DNA of 16,344 bases from an uncultured Flavobacteriales bacterium (GCA_937924345.1 CALDTD010000351.1:1-16344), one strand, 5' to 3'; numbered from the stretch's first letter, positions 1 to 7,150 are shown. The notes: generated by a model from the sequence alone, not told the origin. A program made the numbers and translations.

Positions 1-78
1 AAAGATAAAGAAATTGAAAAGGTGATGGGTAAAATACAGGATTCATTAATCAACCAATTAAACGCAGAGTTAAGATAA
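1..78 (+). CDS. pheT: C-terminus of phenylalanine-tRNA ligase beta subunit (partial)
   Basis: The reading frame is open from the window edge to a TAA at 76-78 and gives 25 residues ending in NAELR. A lysine- and glutamate-rich helix (KEIEKVMGKIQDSL) followed by a short tail ending in LR is how the anticodon-binding FDX-ACB domain of PheT usually ends in flavobacteria. PheT pairs with PheS to charge tRNA-Phe in the cytoplasm. Only the tail is visible, so the call rests on family memory of that ending. The next gene starts 4 nt after the stop, so the two are probably co-transcribed. Confidence 0.65.
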   Translation, partial: KDKEIEKVMGKIQDSLINQLNAELR

Positions 79-82
79 GAGT

Positions 83-1417
83 ATGATTGGTCGTTTTAAA
101 AATTGGACAGGAACTTATATTTATGGTTACCTTTTTGTAAAATTAGGTATAAATACTTTCTATAAACGATACGAAATTGTTGGACAAGAAAATGTACCTT
201 ACCATAATAAGCCAATTTTGTTTGCTATTAATCATCAGAATGCATTTTTAGACCCTATTTTAACGACTGTTGTAGGTAAACAAAACACCTATTACCTTAC
301 AAGAGCAGATATTTTTCAAAAGCCATTTTTAAATAAGCTATTTAGAAGTATTTACATGCTTCCTATATATCGGCAAAGAGATGGAGGAAACACTATAGAG
401 CGAAATCAAGCTACTTTTAACGAATGCTATGATTATTTAAAAGAGAATAACATTATAATTATTTTTCCTGAAGGAAACCACAATAATCAGCAAAGTCTTC
501 GACCTATAAAAAAAGGGTTAGTTAGGATTGCTTATGGAGCCGATGATAAGTATAATAACGAATTAGATATCCACATTATTCCTGTAGGGTTAAATTATAG
601 TTCGTATGATGGTTTTCAGTCTGAATTTTTCATCAATTTTGGAGAGCCAATTTTATTAAACGATTATAATAAACAAAGGGAGGAAAACGAGAAAAAAACG
701 ATTACAACAATAACAAACGACATTCACAAAGGAATGAGTAAGCAAATGATAGACATTCAAAAAATGGACTATTACGAAGCTATTCACGGAATGTTGTATA
801 TGTTTCCTGAGCAAATAAATACTGCTGCGAATGAAAAAGAGGATACTTTGTATGCTAAATTTAGAGCTCAAAAAGAGTTCATTAAAAAAATAGAAGAGAA
901 AATTGATACAGATTTAACTGTTGCTGAGAACTTAAATAAGAAAGCAAAATCTTTTATTGATTATACGAAGAAAAATAATCTAAAGTATTGGTTGTTTGAT
1001 AAAGAAAAGTATTCGTTTTTTTCTATTCTCTTGTCATTTTTTGGACTCGTAGTGGGGTTACCACTGCATATTTATGGAGTAATAAATAATTATATTCCTT
1101 ACAAAATACCAGTTTGGTTTGTCAACTCTAAGATTAAAGATGTAACTTTTCATGGATCGTTTAAAATGGCTTTTGGAGTGTTGTTTTTTAAGTTGTTTTG
1201 GTTGATTCAAACAATTATTGTTGCCTGTTTAACCGACGATTATATTTGGATTTTGTATCTAGCTTCGCTAGCTATTTCGGCTTTGTTTAGTTGGAACTAT
1301 TGGGTGTTTTACCTTAAAACTATTGGTAAAATTCGATACAATAAGCGATTAAAAACAGAGGGTTTTAAAAAGGTAAAAGCAGACAGAGCTTATTTATTAG
1401 GTTTGATAAAGGATTAA
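83..1417 (+). CDS. Lysophospholipid/glycerophosphate acyltransferase (PlsC-like), membrane protein
   Basis: This 444-residue protein belongs to the PlsC/LPLAT acyltransferase superfamily, which moves a fatty acyl group onto glycerol-3-phosphate, lysophosphatidate or a related lipid at the inner membrane. Block I is NHQNAFLDP at residues 50-58 (His51 and Asp57, spacing HX5D rather than the textbook HX4D). Block II is around LPIYR at 93-97 and block III is FPEGN at 128-132. The C-terminal part has hydrophobic stretches near residues 310-335 and 355-412 that should be membrane segments. At 444 residues it is much longer than simple PlsC enzymes (about 240), as in Bacteroidota relatives with an extra C-terminal membrane region. 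It starts 4 nt after the pheT stop, and the next gene starts 2 nt after its own stop. Exact substrate is not readable from sequence. Confidence 0.85.
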   Translation: MIGRFKNWTGTYIYGYLFVKLGINTFYKRYEIVGQENVPYHNKPILFAINHQNAFLDPILTTVVGKQNTYYLTRADIFQKPFLNKLFRSIYMLPIYRQRDGGNTIERNQATFNECYDYLKENNIIIIFPEGNHNNQQSLRPIKKGLVRIAYGADDKYNNELDIHIIPVGLNYSSYDGFQSEFFINFGEPILLNDYNKQREENEKKTITTITNDIHKGMSKQMIDIQKMDYYEAIHGMLYMFPEQINTAANEKEDTLYAKFRAQKEFIKKIEEKIDTDLTVAENLNKKAKSFIDYTKKNNLKYWLFDKEKYSFFSILLSFFGLVVGLPLHIYGVINNYIPYKIPVWFVNSKIKDVTFHGSFKMAFGVLFFKLFWLIQTIIVACLTDDYIWILYLASLAISALFSWNYWVFYLKTIGKIRYNKRLKTEGFKKVKADRAYLLGLIKD

Positions 1418-1419
1418 AA

Positions 1420-2037
1420 ATGAAAAGAATTATCATTTTAATATTTTTAGGTTATGCTTTTATAACTTTTGGACAAGTAGCAAAACAATCAACTTTCTTT
1501 TCTGGAAAGTCTAAATTAGAGATTGTACCTTTCAAATTAAATATTAAACCAGGGGTTTATCGTTCTCGTTTGGATATCGACCCAACGATTGAAAATCGTT
1601 TTAGTCAATTTTCAGGTTTTGTACAGTTATACTTTCCTTTTCAGCGATCAATAGATAAAACCAGTAGTTTTGATGGTTCAATTAATGATAGCTTAGTTTA
1701 TGGACGTTTGTTTTCTATACGTCCTTTAGCAACCTTACAAGTAACCAACAGAGGCGGGAATTGTGCTGGTTTAGGAATGGAGCTTTCTTTTCGGTTATTA
1801 AAACGATTCTTTTTAGCAGCGCAGTTAAATTTAGTTTGGGTAGAAGCAAATAACAATGTTCCAGATGGTTTAAGAAGAGGGTTAAATTTTCATCATTATT
1901 GGTATGCATCTTATTTTATAAATCAAAAGATTTCTCTTTCATTAGGGTTTAATCACATTTCCAATGGAAATTTCCTATCCTCTAACCCTACAAGTGTTTT
2001 TGATATGATAACTCCTGGAGTTAGTTTTCGATTTTGA
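1420..2037 (+). CDS. Acyloxyacyl hydrolase / PagL-like lipid A deacylase (outer-membrane barrel)
   Basis: This 205-residue protein has a clear signal peptide ending in FGQ at residue 19. After it come alternating amphipathic strands and a terminal Phe (VSFRF), all typical of a small outer-membrane beta-barrel. Near the C-terminus is NHISNGN (His179, Ser181, Asn182), which matches the H-x-S-N signature of the PagL family; these enzymes remove the 3-O acyl chain of lipid A using His and Ser with a helper Glu. No Glu follows the His-Ser pair here, only Asp195, so either the third catalytic residue differs or the protein is a diverged member. The gene starts 2 nt after the acyltransferase stop, so the pair looks like a lipid-remodelling operon. 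The family call is moderate because the first 100 residues show no recognisable motif. Confidence 0.5.
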   Translation: MKRIIILIFLGYAFITFGQVAKQSTFFSGKSKLEIVPFKLNIKPGVYRSRLDIDPTIENRFSQFSGFVQLYFPFQRSIDKTSSFDGSINDSLVYGRLFSIRPLATLQVTNRGGNCAGLGMELSFRLLKRFFLAAQLNLVWVEANNNVPDGLRRGLNFHHYWYASYFINQKISLSLGFNHISNGNFLSSNPTSVFDMITPGVSFRF

Positions 2038-2044
2038 TAGTTGT

Positions 2045-2058
2045 GTAACAGTAGTTAC
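2045..2058. terminator. Small hairpin between convergent genes
   Basis: A perfect 5-bp inverted repeat, GTAAC-AGTA-GTTAC, sits between the + strand stop at 2037 and overlaps the - strand stop codon at 2055-2057. Its place between convergent genes suits a bidirectional transcription end, but the stem is short and no long T tract follows, so this is weak. Confidence 0.2.
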
Positions 2059-2849
2059 TTCTTAGCCAAAACTTCGGTAACGTTATCAAAACTTATATAA
2101 TATTCATCTTTACTAAGGTGAGAGACATCTGCTTGAGAATTATAACCACGCATAATTAACTGACCATATTTATCGTGTATTTCAAAAGCTGTTTTGTTTG
2201 AGAAAATCACTTTTTTATTTTTCTTATTATATACAAAGTTTAGTTTTGGCTTTTCAGAGTTAATTACAATTGTTTTAGTCTTTCTAAACTGTTGTTGGTT
2301 AATTTTTTGAACTACTCTAAATTTATTTTCTCCATATACAAAATCAACTTGGTAAGTATATTTATTTAAAGCCGGAGTTCCTTTTCCTTCTATTTCTCCA
2401 ATATCTACCCACTTATTCCATTTGTATTGCTGTATGTAAAATGGAAGAGAGCCATGTTCATCAGTAGTCTCCCAAGATAAAATTCCGTCTTCATTAACTT
2501 CTATTTTATTAGAGTTAAAGGTAGGTTTTGCCTTTAAAGCTTCAGGGTTTAATACTTTTGGTGTGCATCCGCGTTTATGTTTTATCTCAATCGTAACGGG
2601 GTCTTTTAGCCTAAAATCAAATACAGATAAATCAACTTCATAAGCATTAACATCAATATCGTCGGTAACTAGCTTACCATTTACACGAACTTCGAATGAA
2701 CAAAAACCAATGCCGTTTGCTGTTGGACTATTGGCTACAAAGATATTTCGCTTTTGATATTCTCCCTCTAAAATAATTACCTCTTGCCCAAAATTGCTAT
2801 TAACAGCTACTACTAATATAAAAAACAATATGTAACGAAAGAGTATCAT
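2055..2849 (-). CDS. Secreted protein of unknown function with a sorting-domain-like tail
   Basis: This 264-residue protein has a signal peptide ending in FGQ near residue 22. I do not recognise a family for the whole chain. Residues about 115-205 look like a beta-sandwich of fibronectin type III style (an LSWET start, a YTYQVDFVYGENKFRV strand pair). Residues 214-264 resemble a type IX secretion C-terminal sorting domain: an EIHDKYGQLI strand, then DVSHLSKDEYYI in place of the usual D-S-L-G-Y-I pattern, then a lysine-rich end. An ATG at 2849 is preferred to an in-frame TTG directly before it. The gene is convergent with the PagL-like gene, with only 17 nt between stops. A structural or adhesion role at the cell surface is possible but not shown. 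Confidence 0.75.
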   Translation of the reverse strand: MILFRYILFFILVVAVNSNFGQEVIILEGEYQKRNIFVANSPTANGIGFCSFEVRVNGKLVTDDIDVNAYEVDLSVFDFRLKDPVTIEIKHKRGCTPKVLNPEALKAKPTFNSNKIEVNEDGILSWETTDEHGSLPFYIQQYKWNKWVDIGEIEGKGTPALNKYTYQVDFVYGENKFRVVQKINQQQFRKTKTIVINSEKPKLNFVYNKKNKKVIFSNKTAFEIHDKYGQLIMRGYNSQADVSHLSKDEYYISFDNVTEVLAKK

Positions 2850-2860
2850 CAATTAACAAC

Positions 2861-2868
2861 CAAATTTA
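2861..2868 (-). promoter_or_regulatory. Candidate -7 box (TAAATTTG) upstream of the secreted protein gene
   Basis: TAAATTTG on the - strand matches the Bacteroidetes -7 consensus TAnnTTTG exactly. No TTG lies at a suitable distance upstream, and the ATG at 2849 would follow after a leader of only a few bases, so a chance match in AT-rich DNA is possible. The rest of 2850-2990 shows nothing else I can name. Confidence 0.2.
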
Positions 2869-2990
2869 AGGATTAAAACGAATTCTTAGCTCATGTGTTG
2901 CAAAACAAGATCCAAAAATGATGAACAGCCATTATTTTTGGGTTAACTTACTTAACATTAGTTTTATATAAAGCATATTTGATTTAACTT

Positions 2991-4079
2991 TTATACAAAC
3001 TCATCCCCGATACTTGGGTTAGATTTGATATCGCTAACAAATTGTTTAATTTTTTGTTCGCTACGTTTTTTACAAATTAGTAGCGTATTATCACTTTCTA
3101 CAACGATATAGTCCATTAAGCCTTCTACTACAACTAATTTATTGTCAGGCATCATAATGATATTGTCCTTACAATCATAAGTTAATACTTTATCTCCTAC
3201 TACTGCATTTTGCTTTTTGTCTAACTCTATATGTTCGTACAAAGACCCCCATGTTCCTAGATCACTCCAGCCTAAATCTGCTAGTAAAACTAATACGTTT
3301 TCCGCTTTTTCCATTATACCAAAATCAATAGAAATACTTTTACATTGCGGATAACTTTCGTTAATAAATTCTTGTTCTTCTGCTGAGTTGTATTTTCCAA
3401 TTCCCTCGTTAAATAAAGTGTGGATTTCTGGTAAGTAATTCTTAAAAGCATTAATTATACTTCGTGCCGACCAAATAAACATTCCAGAATTCCAATAGAA
3501 GTCTCCACTTTCTAGAAACTCCTTAGCCATATCTAGCTTTGGTTTTTCTGTAAAGGTTTTTACCTTCTTTATTTCTTCAGCAATACTGTTTTCTGCTTCA
3601 CAAAATTGGATATATCCATAACCAGTATCTGGACGACTTGGTTTTATACCCAGTGTAATTAATAAATCGTCTTGTTCTGCTTGTTTTAGTGCTAGTTTAA
3701 TTGAGCTCTCAAACTCTTCTTGTTTCATAATTAAATGATCAGAAGGAGCTACAATAATGTTTGCATTTTCGTTTTGAGCAAATATTTTATAAGAGGCATA
3801 AGCAATACAAGGGGCAGTGTTTTTTCTACTTGGTTCTAGTAAAATTTGTTCGTCTCTTAATCCTGGTATTTGTTCTTTTACAATGTCAAAATAAATGTCG
3901 TTTGTTACGATGTAAACATTTTCTATGGGGCAAATTGCTTTAAAACGCTCTACTGTAAGTTGTAATAATGTTTGGCCTATTCCTAAAACATCATGAAATT
4001 GTTTAGGGAAATTAGTGCGACTCATAGGCCAGAAGCGACTTCCGATTCCGCCTGCCATTATTACTAAATAGTTGTTCAT
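2991..4079 (-). CDS. manC: Mannose-1-phosphate guanylyltransferase (GDP-mannose pyrophosphorylase)
   Basis: This 362-residue cytoplasmic enzyme joins mannose-1-phosphate and GTP to give GDP-mannose, the donor for mannose, fucose and rhamnose-type sugars in surface glycans. The nucleotide-binding signature GGIGSRFWPMSR (residues 10-21) and PKQF (25-28) lie at the N-terminus. These are followed by EPSRKN (82-87), APSDH (111-115), GYGY (153-156), FTEKP (176-180) and WNSGMF (196-201), all in family order. The length covers only the nucleotidyltransferase part; the mannose-6-phosphate isomerase domain fused in longer ManC/AlgA proteins is absent, as is usual in Bacteroidota. The ATG at 4079 starts directly with the Rossmann strand NYLVIMAGG, which fixes the start. 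It has its own intergenic region on both sides. Confidence 0.93.
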   Translation of the reverse strand: MNNYLVIMAGGIGSRFWPMSRTNFPKQFHDVLGIGQTLLQLTVERFKAICPIENVYIVTNDIYFDIVKEQIPGLRDEQILLEPSRKNTAPCIAYASYKIFAQNENANIIVAPSDHLIMKQEEFESSIKLALKQAEQDDLLITLGIKPSRPDTGYGYIQFCEAENSIAEEIKKVKTFTEKPKLDMAKEFLESGDFYWNSGMFIWSARSIINAFKNYLPEIHTLFNEGIGKYNSAEEQEFINESYPQCKSISIDFGIMEKAENVLVLLADLGWSDLGTWGSLYEHIELDKKQNAVVGDKVLTYDCKDNIIMMPDNKLVVVEGLMDYIVVESDNTLLICKKRSEQKIKQFVSDIKSNPSIGDEFV

Positions 4080-4085
4080 ACAGTT

Positions 4086-4118
4086 GAAATATATAAGGTT
4101 AGTTATACTGACAGCAAA
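4086..4118 (-). promoter_or_regulatory. Candidate promoter of the guanylyltransferase gene
   Basis: On the - strand TTTG (4118-4115) is followed after 21 nt by TATATTTC (4093-4086), seven of eight positions of TAnnTTTG. The spacing is acceptable for a Bacteroidetes -33/-7 promoter, and the ATG follows 6 nt after the -7 box, so the leader would be very short. Confidence 0.3.
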
Positions 4119-4136
4119 ATGATGTTTTACTGACAG
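4106..4136 (-). repeat. Direct repeat CTGTCAGTA x2 at the -33 region
   Basis: The 9-mer CTGTCAGTA (- strand) occurs at 4128-4136 and again at 4106-4114, 22 bp apart or about two helical turns. The inner copy directly abuts the candidate -33 TTTG. That layout fits an operator bound by a dimer on one face of the helix, but no regulator is known for it. Confidence 0.35.
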
Positions 4137-4174
4137 ATTCCCTTATCAACAAATGTAATAAAATCTAAAAGAGC

Positions 4175-4210
4175 GTTAAAGTTTGTGATAGCTATTTTTA
4201 TAGCTTTAAC
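4175..4210 (-). terminator. Hairpin after the thioredoxin-like gene
   Basis: Just past the stop at 4224, the - strand reads GTTAAAG (4210-4204) with its complement CTTTAAC (4181-4175). Nested inside is a second perfect pair, AGCTAT and ATAGCT around a 4-nt loop (4190-4205). The - strand then continues GCTCTTTTAG, a weak U tract. It probably ends transcription of the receptor-thioredoxin pair. On the + strand a six-T run follows the same structure, but no + gene ends there. Confidence 0.35.
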
Positions 4211-4223
4211 TTTTTTACCGAAT

Positions 4224-4679
4224 TTAGTCTTTCAACCAAAGCATAAAATGTTTTCGTTTTAGATAGCCGTTTAATCGCTTTGTGACTTCTAAATTTTCTG
4301 TTAATACGACTGTTGTGGGGTAAGACATTGCATTATCTTTACCGTTTAAACTAACCGCTAGTTCATGCTTTCCTCTTGGTTTATCAGTTGGTTTAAAAAG
4401 CTGATTCCTAAAAATAATTTGCTGTTTAGACTCTGCATTTAGTTTTACAAAGTAGTAATCTTTAGCGAGTTGCTTTTTTGTCTTTTTATGATTGTAAATG
4501 TTTACATCCATTAGTTTACAATAGCCGCACCAATCTGTTTCAATTTTTACAATTACTTTTTTAGGATTGTTTTTTAGAGAGTCATTAAGGTTTTCGAACT
4601 TAGTCCAAGCGATTGTTTGCCCTAGTATTAAGTTAGAAAATAAAATTATGGATAATATGAGAACAGTTTTAAATCGCAT
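4224..4679 (-). CDS. Periplasmic thioredoxin-fold protein (WCGYC active site)
   Basis: This 151-residue protein has a signal peptide (cleavage likely after ILG, residue 20), then a thioredoxin fold with the active site WCGYC (Trp50, Cys51, Cys54) and the cis-proline strand SYPTTVVL (Pro121). It resembles the thioredoxin_7/DUF255-like group that reduces or carries thiols outside the cytoplasm. There is no Cys at the signal cleavage site, so it is soluble rather than lipid-anchored. Its ATG overlaps the receptor stop (TAATG), so translation is coupled to the TonB-dependent receptor. That receptor has a Cys-x-x-Cys in its plug, which makes it an obvious candidate partner. The substrate is inferred, not shown. 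Confidence 0.8.
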   Translation of the reverse strand: MRFKTVLILSIILFSNLILGQTIAWTKFENLNDSLKNNPKKVIVKIETDWCGYCKLMDVNIYNHKKTKKQLAKDYYFVKLNAESKQQIIFRNQLFKPTDKPRGKHELAVSLNGKDNAMSYPTTVVLTENLEVTKRLNGYLKRKHFMLWLKD

Positions 4680-6928
4680 TACTTTTTACTAAACTCATAC
4701 CTCAAACCAAAGAACCCCGTAATACCTTGAAAAGAAGTATAAACATAGGTTGGGTCGAAAGTGTAGTTATTAGGATTGTTATTAATAATGTCTTTGTCAA
4801 ATGGATCAAAAGCACGTAATATTGAATTTGCTGGCGGTGTAAAGTTTAATAAATTTCTAACTCCAAGAGAGATTTTCCAGCTGTCTTTTATATTCTTTGT
4901 GATTTTAATATTTTGAATACTAAACAACGGTGATTTTTCTGGTCTAAAGTCATTTTCAAATACGGGTAAAAACATAGGTCCATAAGCATTTCCAGTGTAA
5001 TCTATCGATAATTTTTGTTTTAAGAATTTATAAGAAATACCCCATGTTCCGGTTATATTTTCAGTTAGTAACTGTGGAGCTTTTACAAGTTGTCCTGCAT
5101 CATTCATTTCGTTGGTGTAAACATCCATAACTGTTGCGCCTAGATTTATAGTTAGTGGAAATTCAAATAAGAGTTTTGCGTTTAAGGAAATTCCCTTTGA
5201 AACAGCATTTCCAGCTAAGTTATCATAAATGATTTTGTCGCTATTGGTTTCGTAATCGGGAATTATCTTATTCGAAAAATGTGTGTAAAAAACTGAAGCA
5301 TCCAATGTGATATAAGACCATTTTGTATTTATTCGCTTTTCTAAATTTAAATTTCCATTGTGCGAACGTTCTGGGTTGAGCTGACTAGCAATCTCTACAG
5401 TTCTAGCACCAGTTAAAGCTGCATGATCTTCTGTGAAAACATTTACAACTCTAAATCCATTTCCATAGCCTAATCGTGCAGTGAACTTTGGAGAAGGTGA
5501 ATACTTAAAGTTTAATCGAGGTGTAAAAATTGTTTTATGTTTGGTATGATAATCTAATCGGATGCCTGAAAGTATTTTTAGGTTTTCGTTAATGTCAGTG
5601 CTATTTTGCACAAAAACACCAGGGTAAATATCTATTGTTGGTTGATTCGTTGGGTTAATAGAATCTAGACTTTGAGTTGCAAAAGAGTTGTCGTCGTAAT
5701 ATTCATAACGCGTAACTAACCCCGAAACAAACTTGTTTTTTAAATTCCACTGTTTATCCCAAATTAACTGGCCAAAGCCAATTTGCTGTAAAGCATTATA
5801 AGAAGTTGTTCCATAAAACGAATTTTGTAAATGGTTACTATACGAACCGCTTAGGATTAGTCTTTCTTTAGTGGGGATTTGATACTTTCCTACAATTTCA
5901 AAACGAGTAGTATAGATAGATTCTCCATAAACACTATCTCCTCCTCTAAAGGTCGGATTCCATTGTAATTCTCCCCCCCAGCGATCTTCGTATAAATAAC
6001 GCATTAGTAGAGAGGCTTCTCTATCTTTTTTTCGTTTAAAATCTATTTTGTTGAACAAAGAGATTCTATTTTGCTGTGTAATGTCTGTAAAGTTATCTCC
6101 GTTTTTATCAATTGGTTTTGTATTGTTAAAATAATCTACACCTAAATTACCAGTCGCTTTTCCTAGTTTATATTTTACGCTTAAATCTGTTTGTAATTCT
6201 CGCCAAGTAGAAATCGAAGTTCCAAAAGAAAACTCTGGTGCTTCTTCTGCTGTTTTTGTAATTACATTTATTAATCCTCCTACTGCTTGCGAGCCATACA
6301 AAGTTGAAGCAGGACCTTTTACAACTTCCATTTGTTGTATTAAACTTGTGGGAATTCCCTGCAAACCATAAACAGAAGATAACCCTCCGACTAAAGGCAT
6401 TCCATCAATTGTAATCATTGTGTAGGGGCCTTCCATTCCGTTTATGTGAATATCTCCGGTATTACAAACGGCGCAATTTAATTGAGGTCGAACACCGTTT
6501 ATATTTTGTGTTGCCTCAAAAAGCCCTGAAACAGGAATTTTATCTATGAAAGAAGAGTTGTAGACCTCAATAGGAATGGGACTTTCTCTTTTAGAAACGG
6601 CCGACAATGTTCCACTTACAACAACTTCTTCTAAAGCGGCTATTTCTTGAAGTTGTACAGAAATATTTGTGTCTTTTTTTGAAGTAATTGCTATGCATTT
6701 CGTTTGATAACCAATAGCACTTATAAATAAAACACTAGTTGGTTGTTTTACTTCGAATGTAAAATCTCCTTTAAAATCTGCTGCTACACCAGTCTTAGAA
6801 ATACTATCAAAGATATTTGCAAAACTAACTTGCTCGTTATTTTGCGCAACGACAACTCCCGAAATAGAGGTTTGCCCTAAAACAATGTAGGATACAATAA
6901 TAAAAAAACAACTGAGTATGAAGTTCAC
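4679..6928 (-). CDS. TonB-dependent receptor with a Cys-x-x-Cys plug
   Basis: This 749-residue outer-membrane receptor takes up a ligand with energy from TonB. After the signal peptide (to GQ, residue 19) comes a carboxypeptidase-regulatory-like domain (about 20-95) and a TonB-box-like EEVVVSGT (100-107). The plug follows (about 115-225), with INGMEGPYTMITIDGMPL and VKGPASTLYGSQAVGGLINVITK-type signatures, then a 22-strand barrel ending near FFGLRYEF. The plug is of BtuB/FepA style and carries Cys152 and Cys155 in LNCAVCNTGD plus Met165, Met171 and Met177, which could bind a soft metal such as copper or form a disulfide. The start is GTG at 6928, and the resulting signal peptide has no Lys or Arg; a stop codon lies directly upstream in frame. 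An ATG ten bases upstream is out of frame by one base across an A5 tract. The thioredoxin-like gene is coupled at the 3' end. Confidence 0.9.
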   Translation of the reverse strand: MNFILSCFFIIVSYIVLGQTSISGVVVAQNNEQVSFANIFDSISKTGVAADFKGDFTFEVKQPTSVLFISAIGYQTKCIAITSKKDTNISVQLQEIAALEEVVVSGTLSAVSKRESPIPIEVYNSSFIDKIPVSGLFEATQNINGVRPQLNCAVCNTGDIHINGMEGPYTMITIDGMPLVGGLSSVYGLQGIPTSLIQQMEVVKGPASTLYGSQAVGGLINVITKTAEEAPEFSFGTSISTWRELQTDLSVKYKLGKATGNLGVDYFNNTKPIDKNGDNFTDITQQNRISLFNKIDFKRKKDREASLLMRYLYEDRWGGELQWNPTFRGGDSVYGESIYTTRFEIVGKYQIPTKERLILSGSYSNHLQNSFYGTTSYNALQQIGFGQLIWDKQWNLKNKFVSGLVTRYEYYDDNSFATQSLDSINPTNQPTIDIYPGVFVQNSTDINENLKILSGIRLDYHTKHKTIFTPRLNFKYSPSPKFTARLGYGNGFRVVNVFTEDHAALTGARTVEIASQLNPERSHNGNLNLEKRINTKWSYITLDASVFYTHFSNKIIPDYETNSDKIIYDNLAGNAVSKGISLNAKLLFEFPLTINLGATVMDVYTNEMNDAGQLVKAPQLLTENITGTWGISYKFLKQKLSIDYTGNAYGPMFLPVFENDFRPEKSPLFSIQNIKITKNIKDSWKISLGVRNLLNFTPPANSILRAFDPFDKDIINNNPNNYTFDPTYVYTSFQGITGFFGLRYEFSKK

Positions 6929-6940
6929 TTTTTAGCATTG

Positions 6941-6974
6941 TCTAAAAATTAACTTAATACAAATCTAAAAATTA
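6941..6974 (-). repeat. Direct repeat TCTAAAAATTA x2 around the receptor promoter
   Basis: The 11-mer TCTAAAAATTA (+ strand reading) occurs at 6941-6951 and 6964-6974, 23 bp apart. One copy overlaps the candidate -7 box and the other lies in the presumed leader. It may be an operator pair; low sequence complexity lowers the weight. Confidence 0.3.
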
Positions 6975-6992
6975 TATTTGATATAACCTCAA
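6960..6992 (-). promoter_or_regulatory. Promoter of the Cys-plug receptor and thioredoxin pair
   Basis: On the - strand TTG (6992-6990), a 22-nt spacer and TAGATTTG (6967-6960) form an exact -7 match with a usable -33. A start around 6953 leaves a leader of about 25 nt before the start codon at 6928. The box lies between the small lipoprotein stop and the receptor. Confidence 0.45.
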
Positions 6993-7021
6993 TTAAATAA
7001 CTAGTACCATTTATTAAGTGC

Positions 7022-7150
7022 TTACATCGTCCCCATTCTAGTTTTTACACCTTTTCTACCGTCGCACTTGCGAGGTGCTTTTTTACTTGCGCTACATGAA
7101 GCTAAAAACAATACGATTAAGCCGAAGACAACACTTTTTTTGATATTCAT
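7022..7150 (-). CDS. Small (42-residue) lipoprotein
   Basis: This short gene runs from an ATG at 7150 to a TAA at 7022. The product begins MNIKKSVVFG and continues with a hydrophobic core and the lipobox LASC, making Cys19 the lipid-bearing residue. The mature part is very short and basic: SASKKAPRKC, then DGRKGVKTRMGTM, with a second Cys at residue 29. A signal peptide with two lysines, a hydrophobic run and a well-placed lipobox is unlikely by chance. It lies 93 nt upstream of the Cys-plug TonB receptor on the same strand and is divergent from the gene at 7221. I think similar tiny lipoproteins with a KCDG...PMGTM-like end exist in other flavobacteria, but that is memory only. Function is unknown. 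Confidence 0.7.
   Translation of the reverse strand: MNIKKSVVFGLIVLFLASCSASKKAPRKCDGRKGVKTRMGTM

Noticed and set aside
2850..2852. TTG start one codon before the ATG of the secreted protein
   Set aside because: An ATG follows immediately and gives the same signal peptide.
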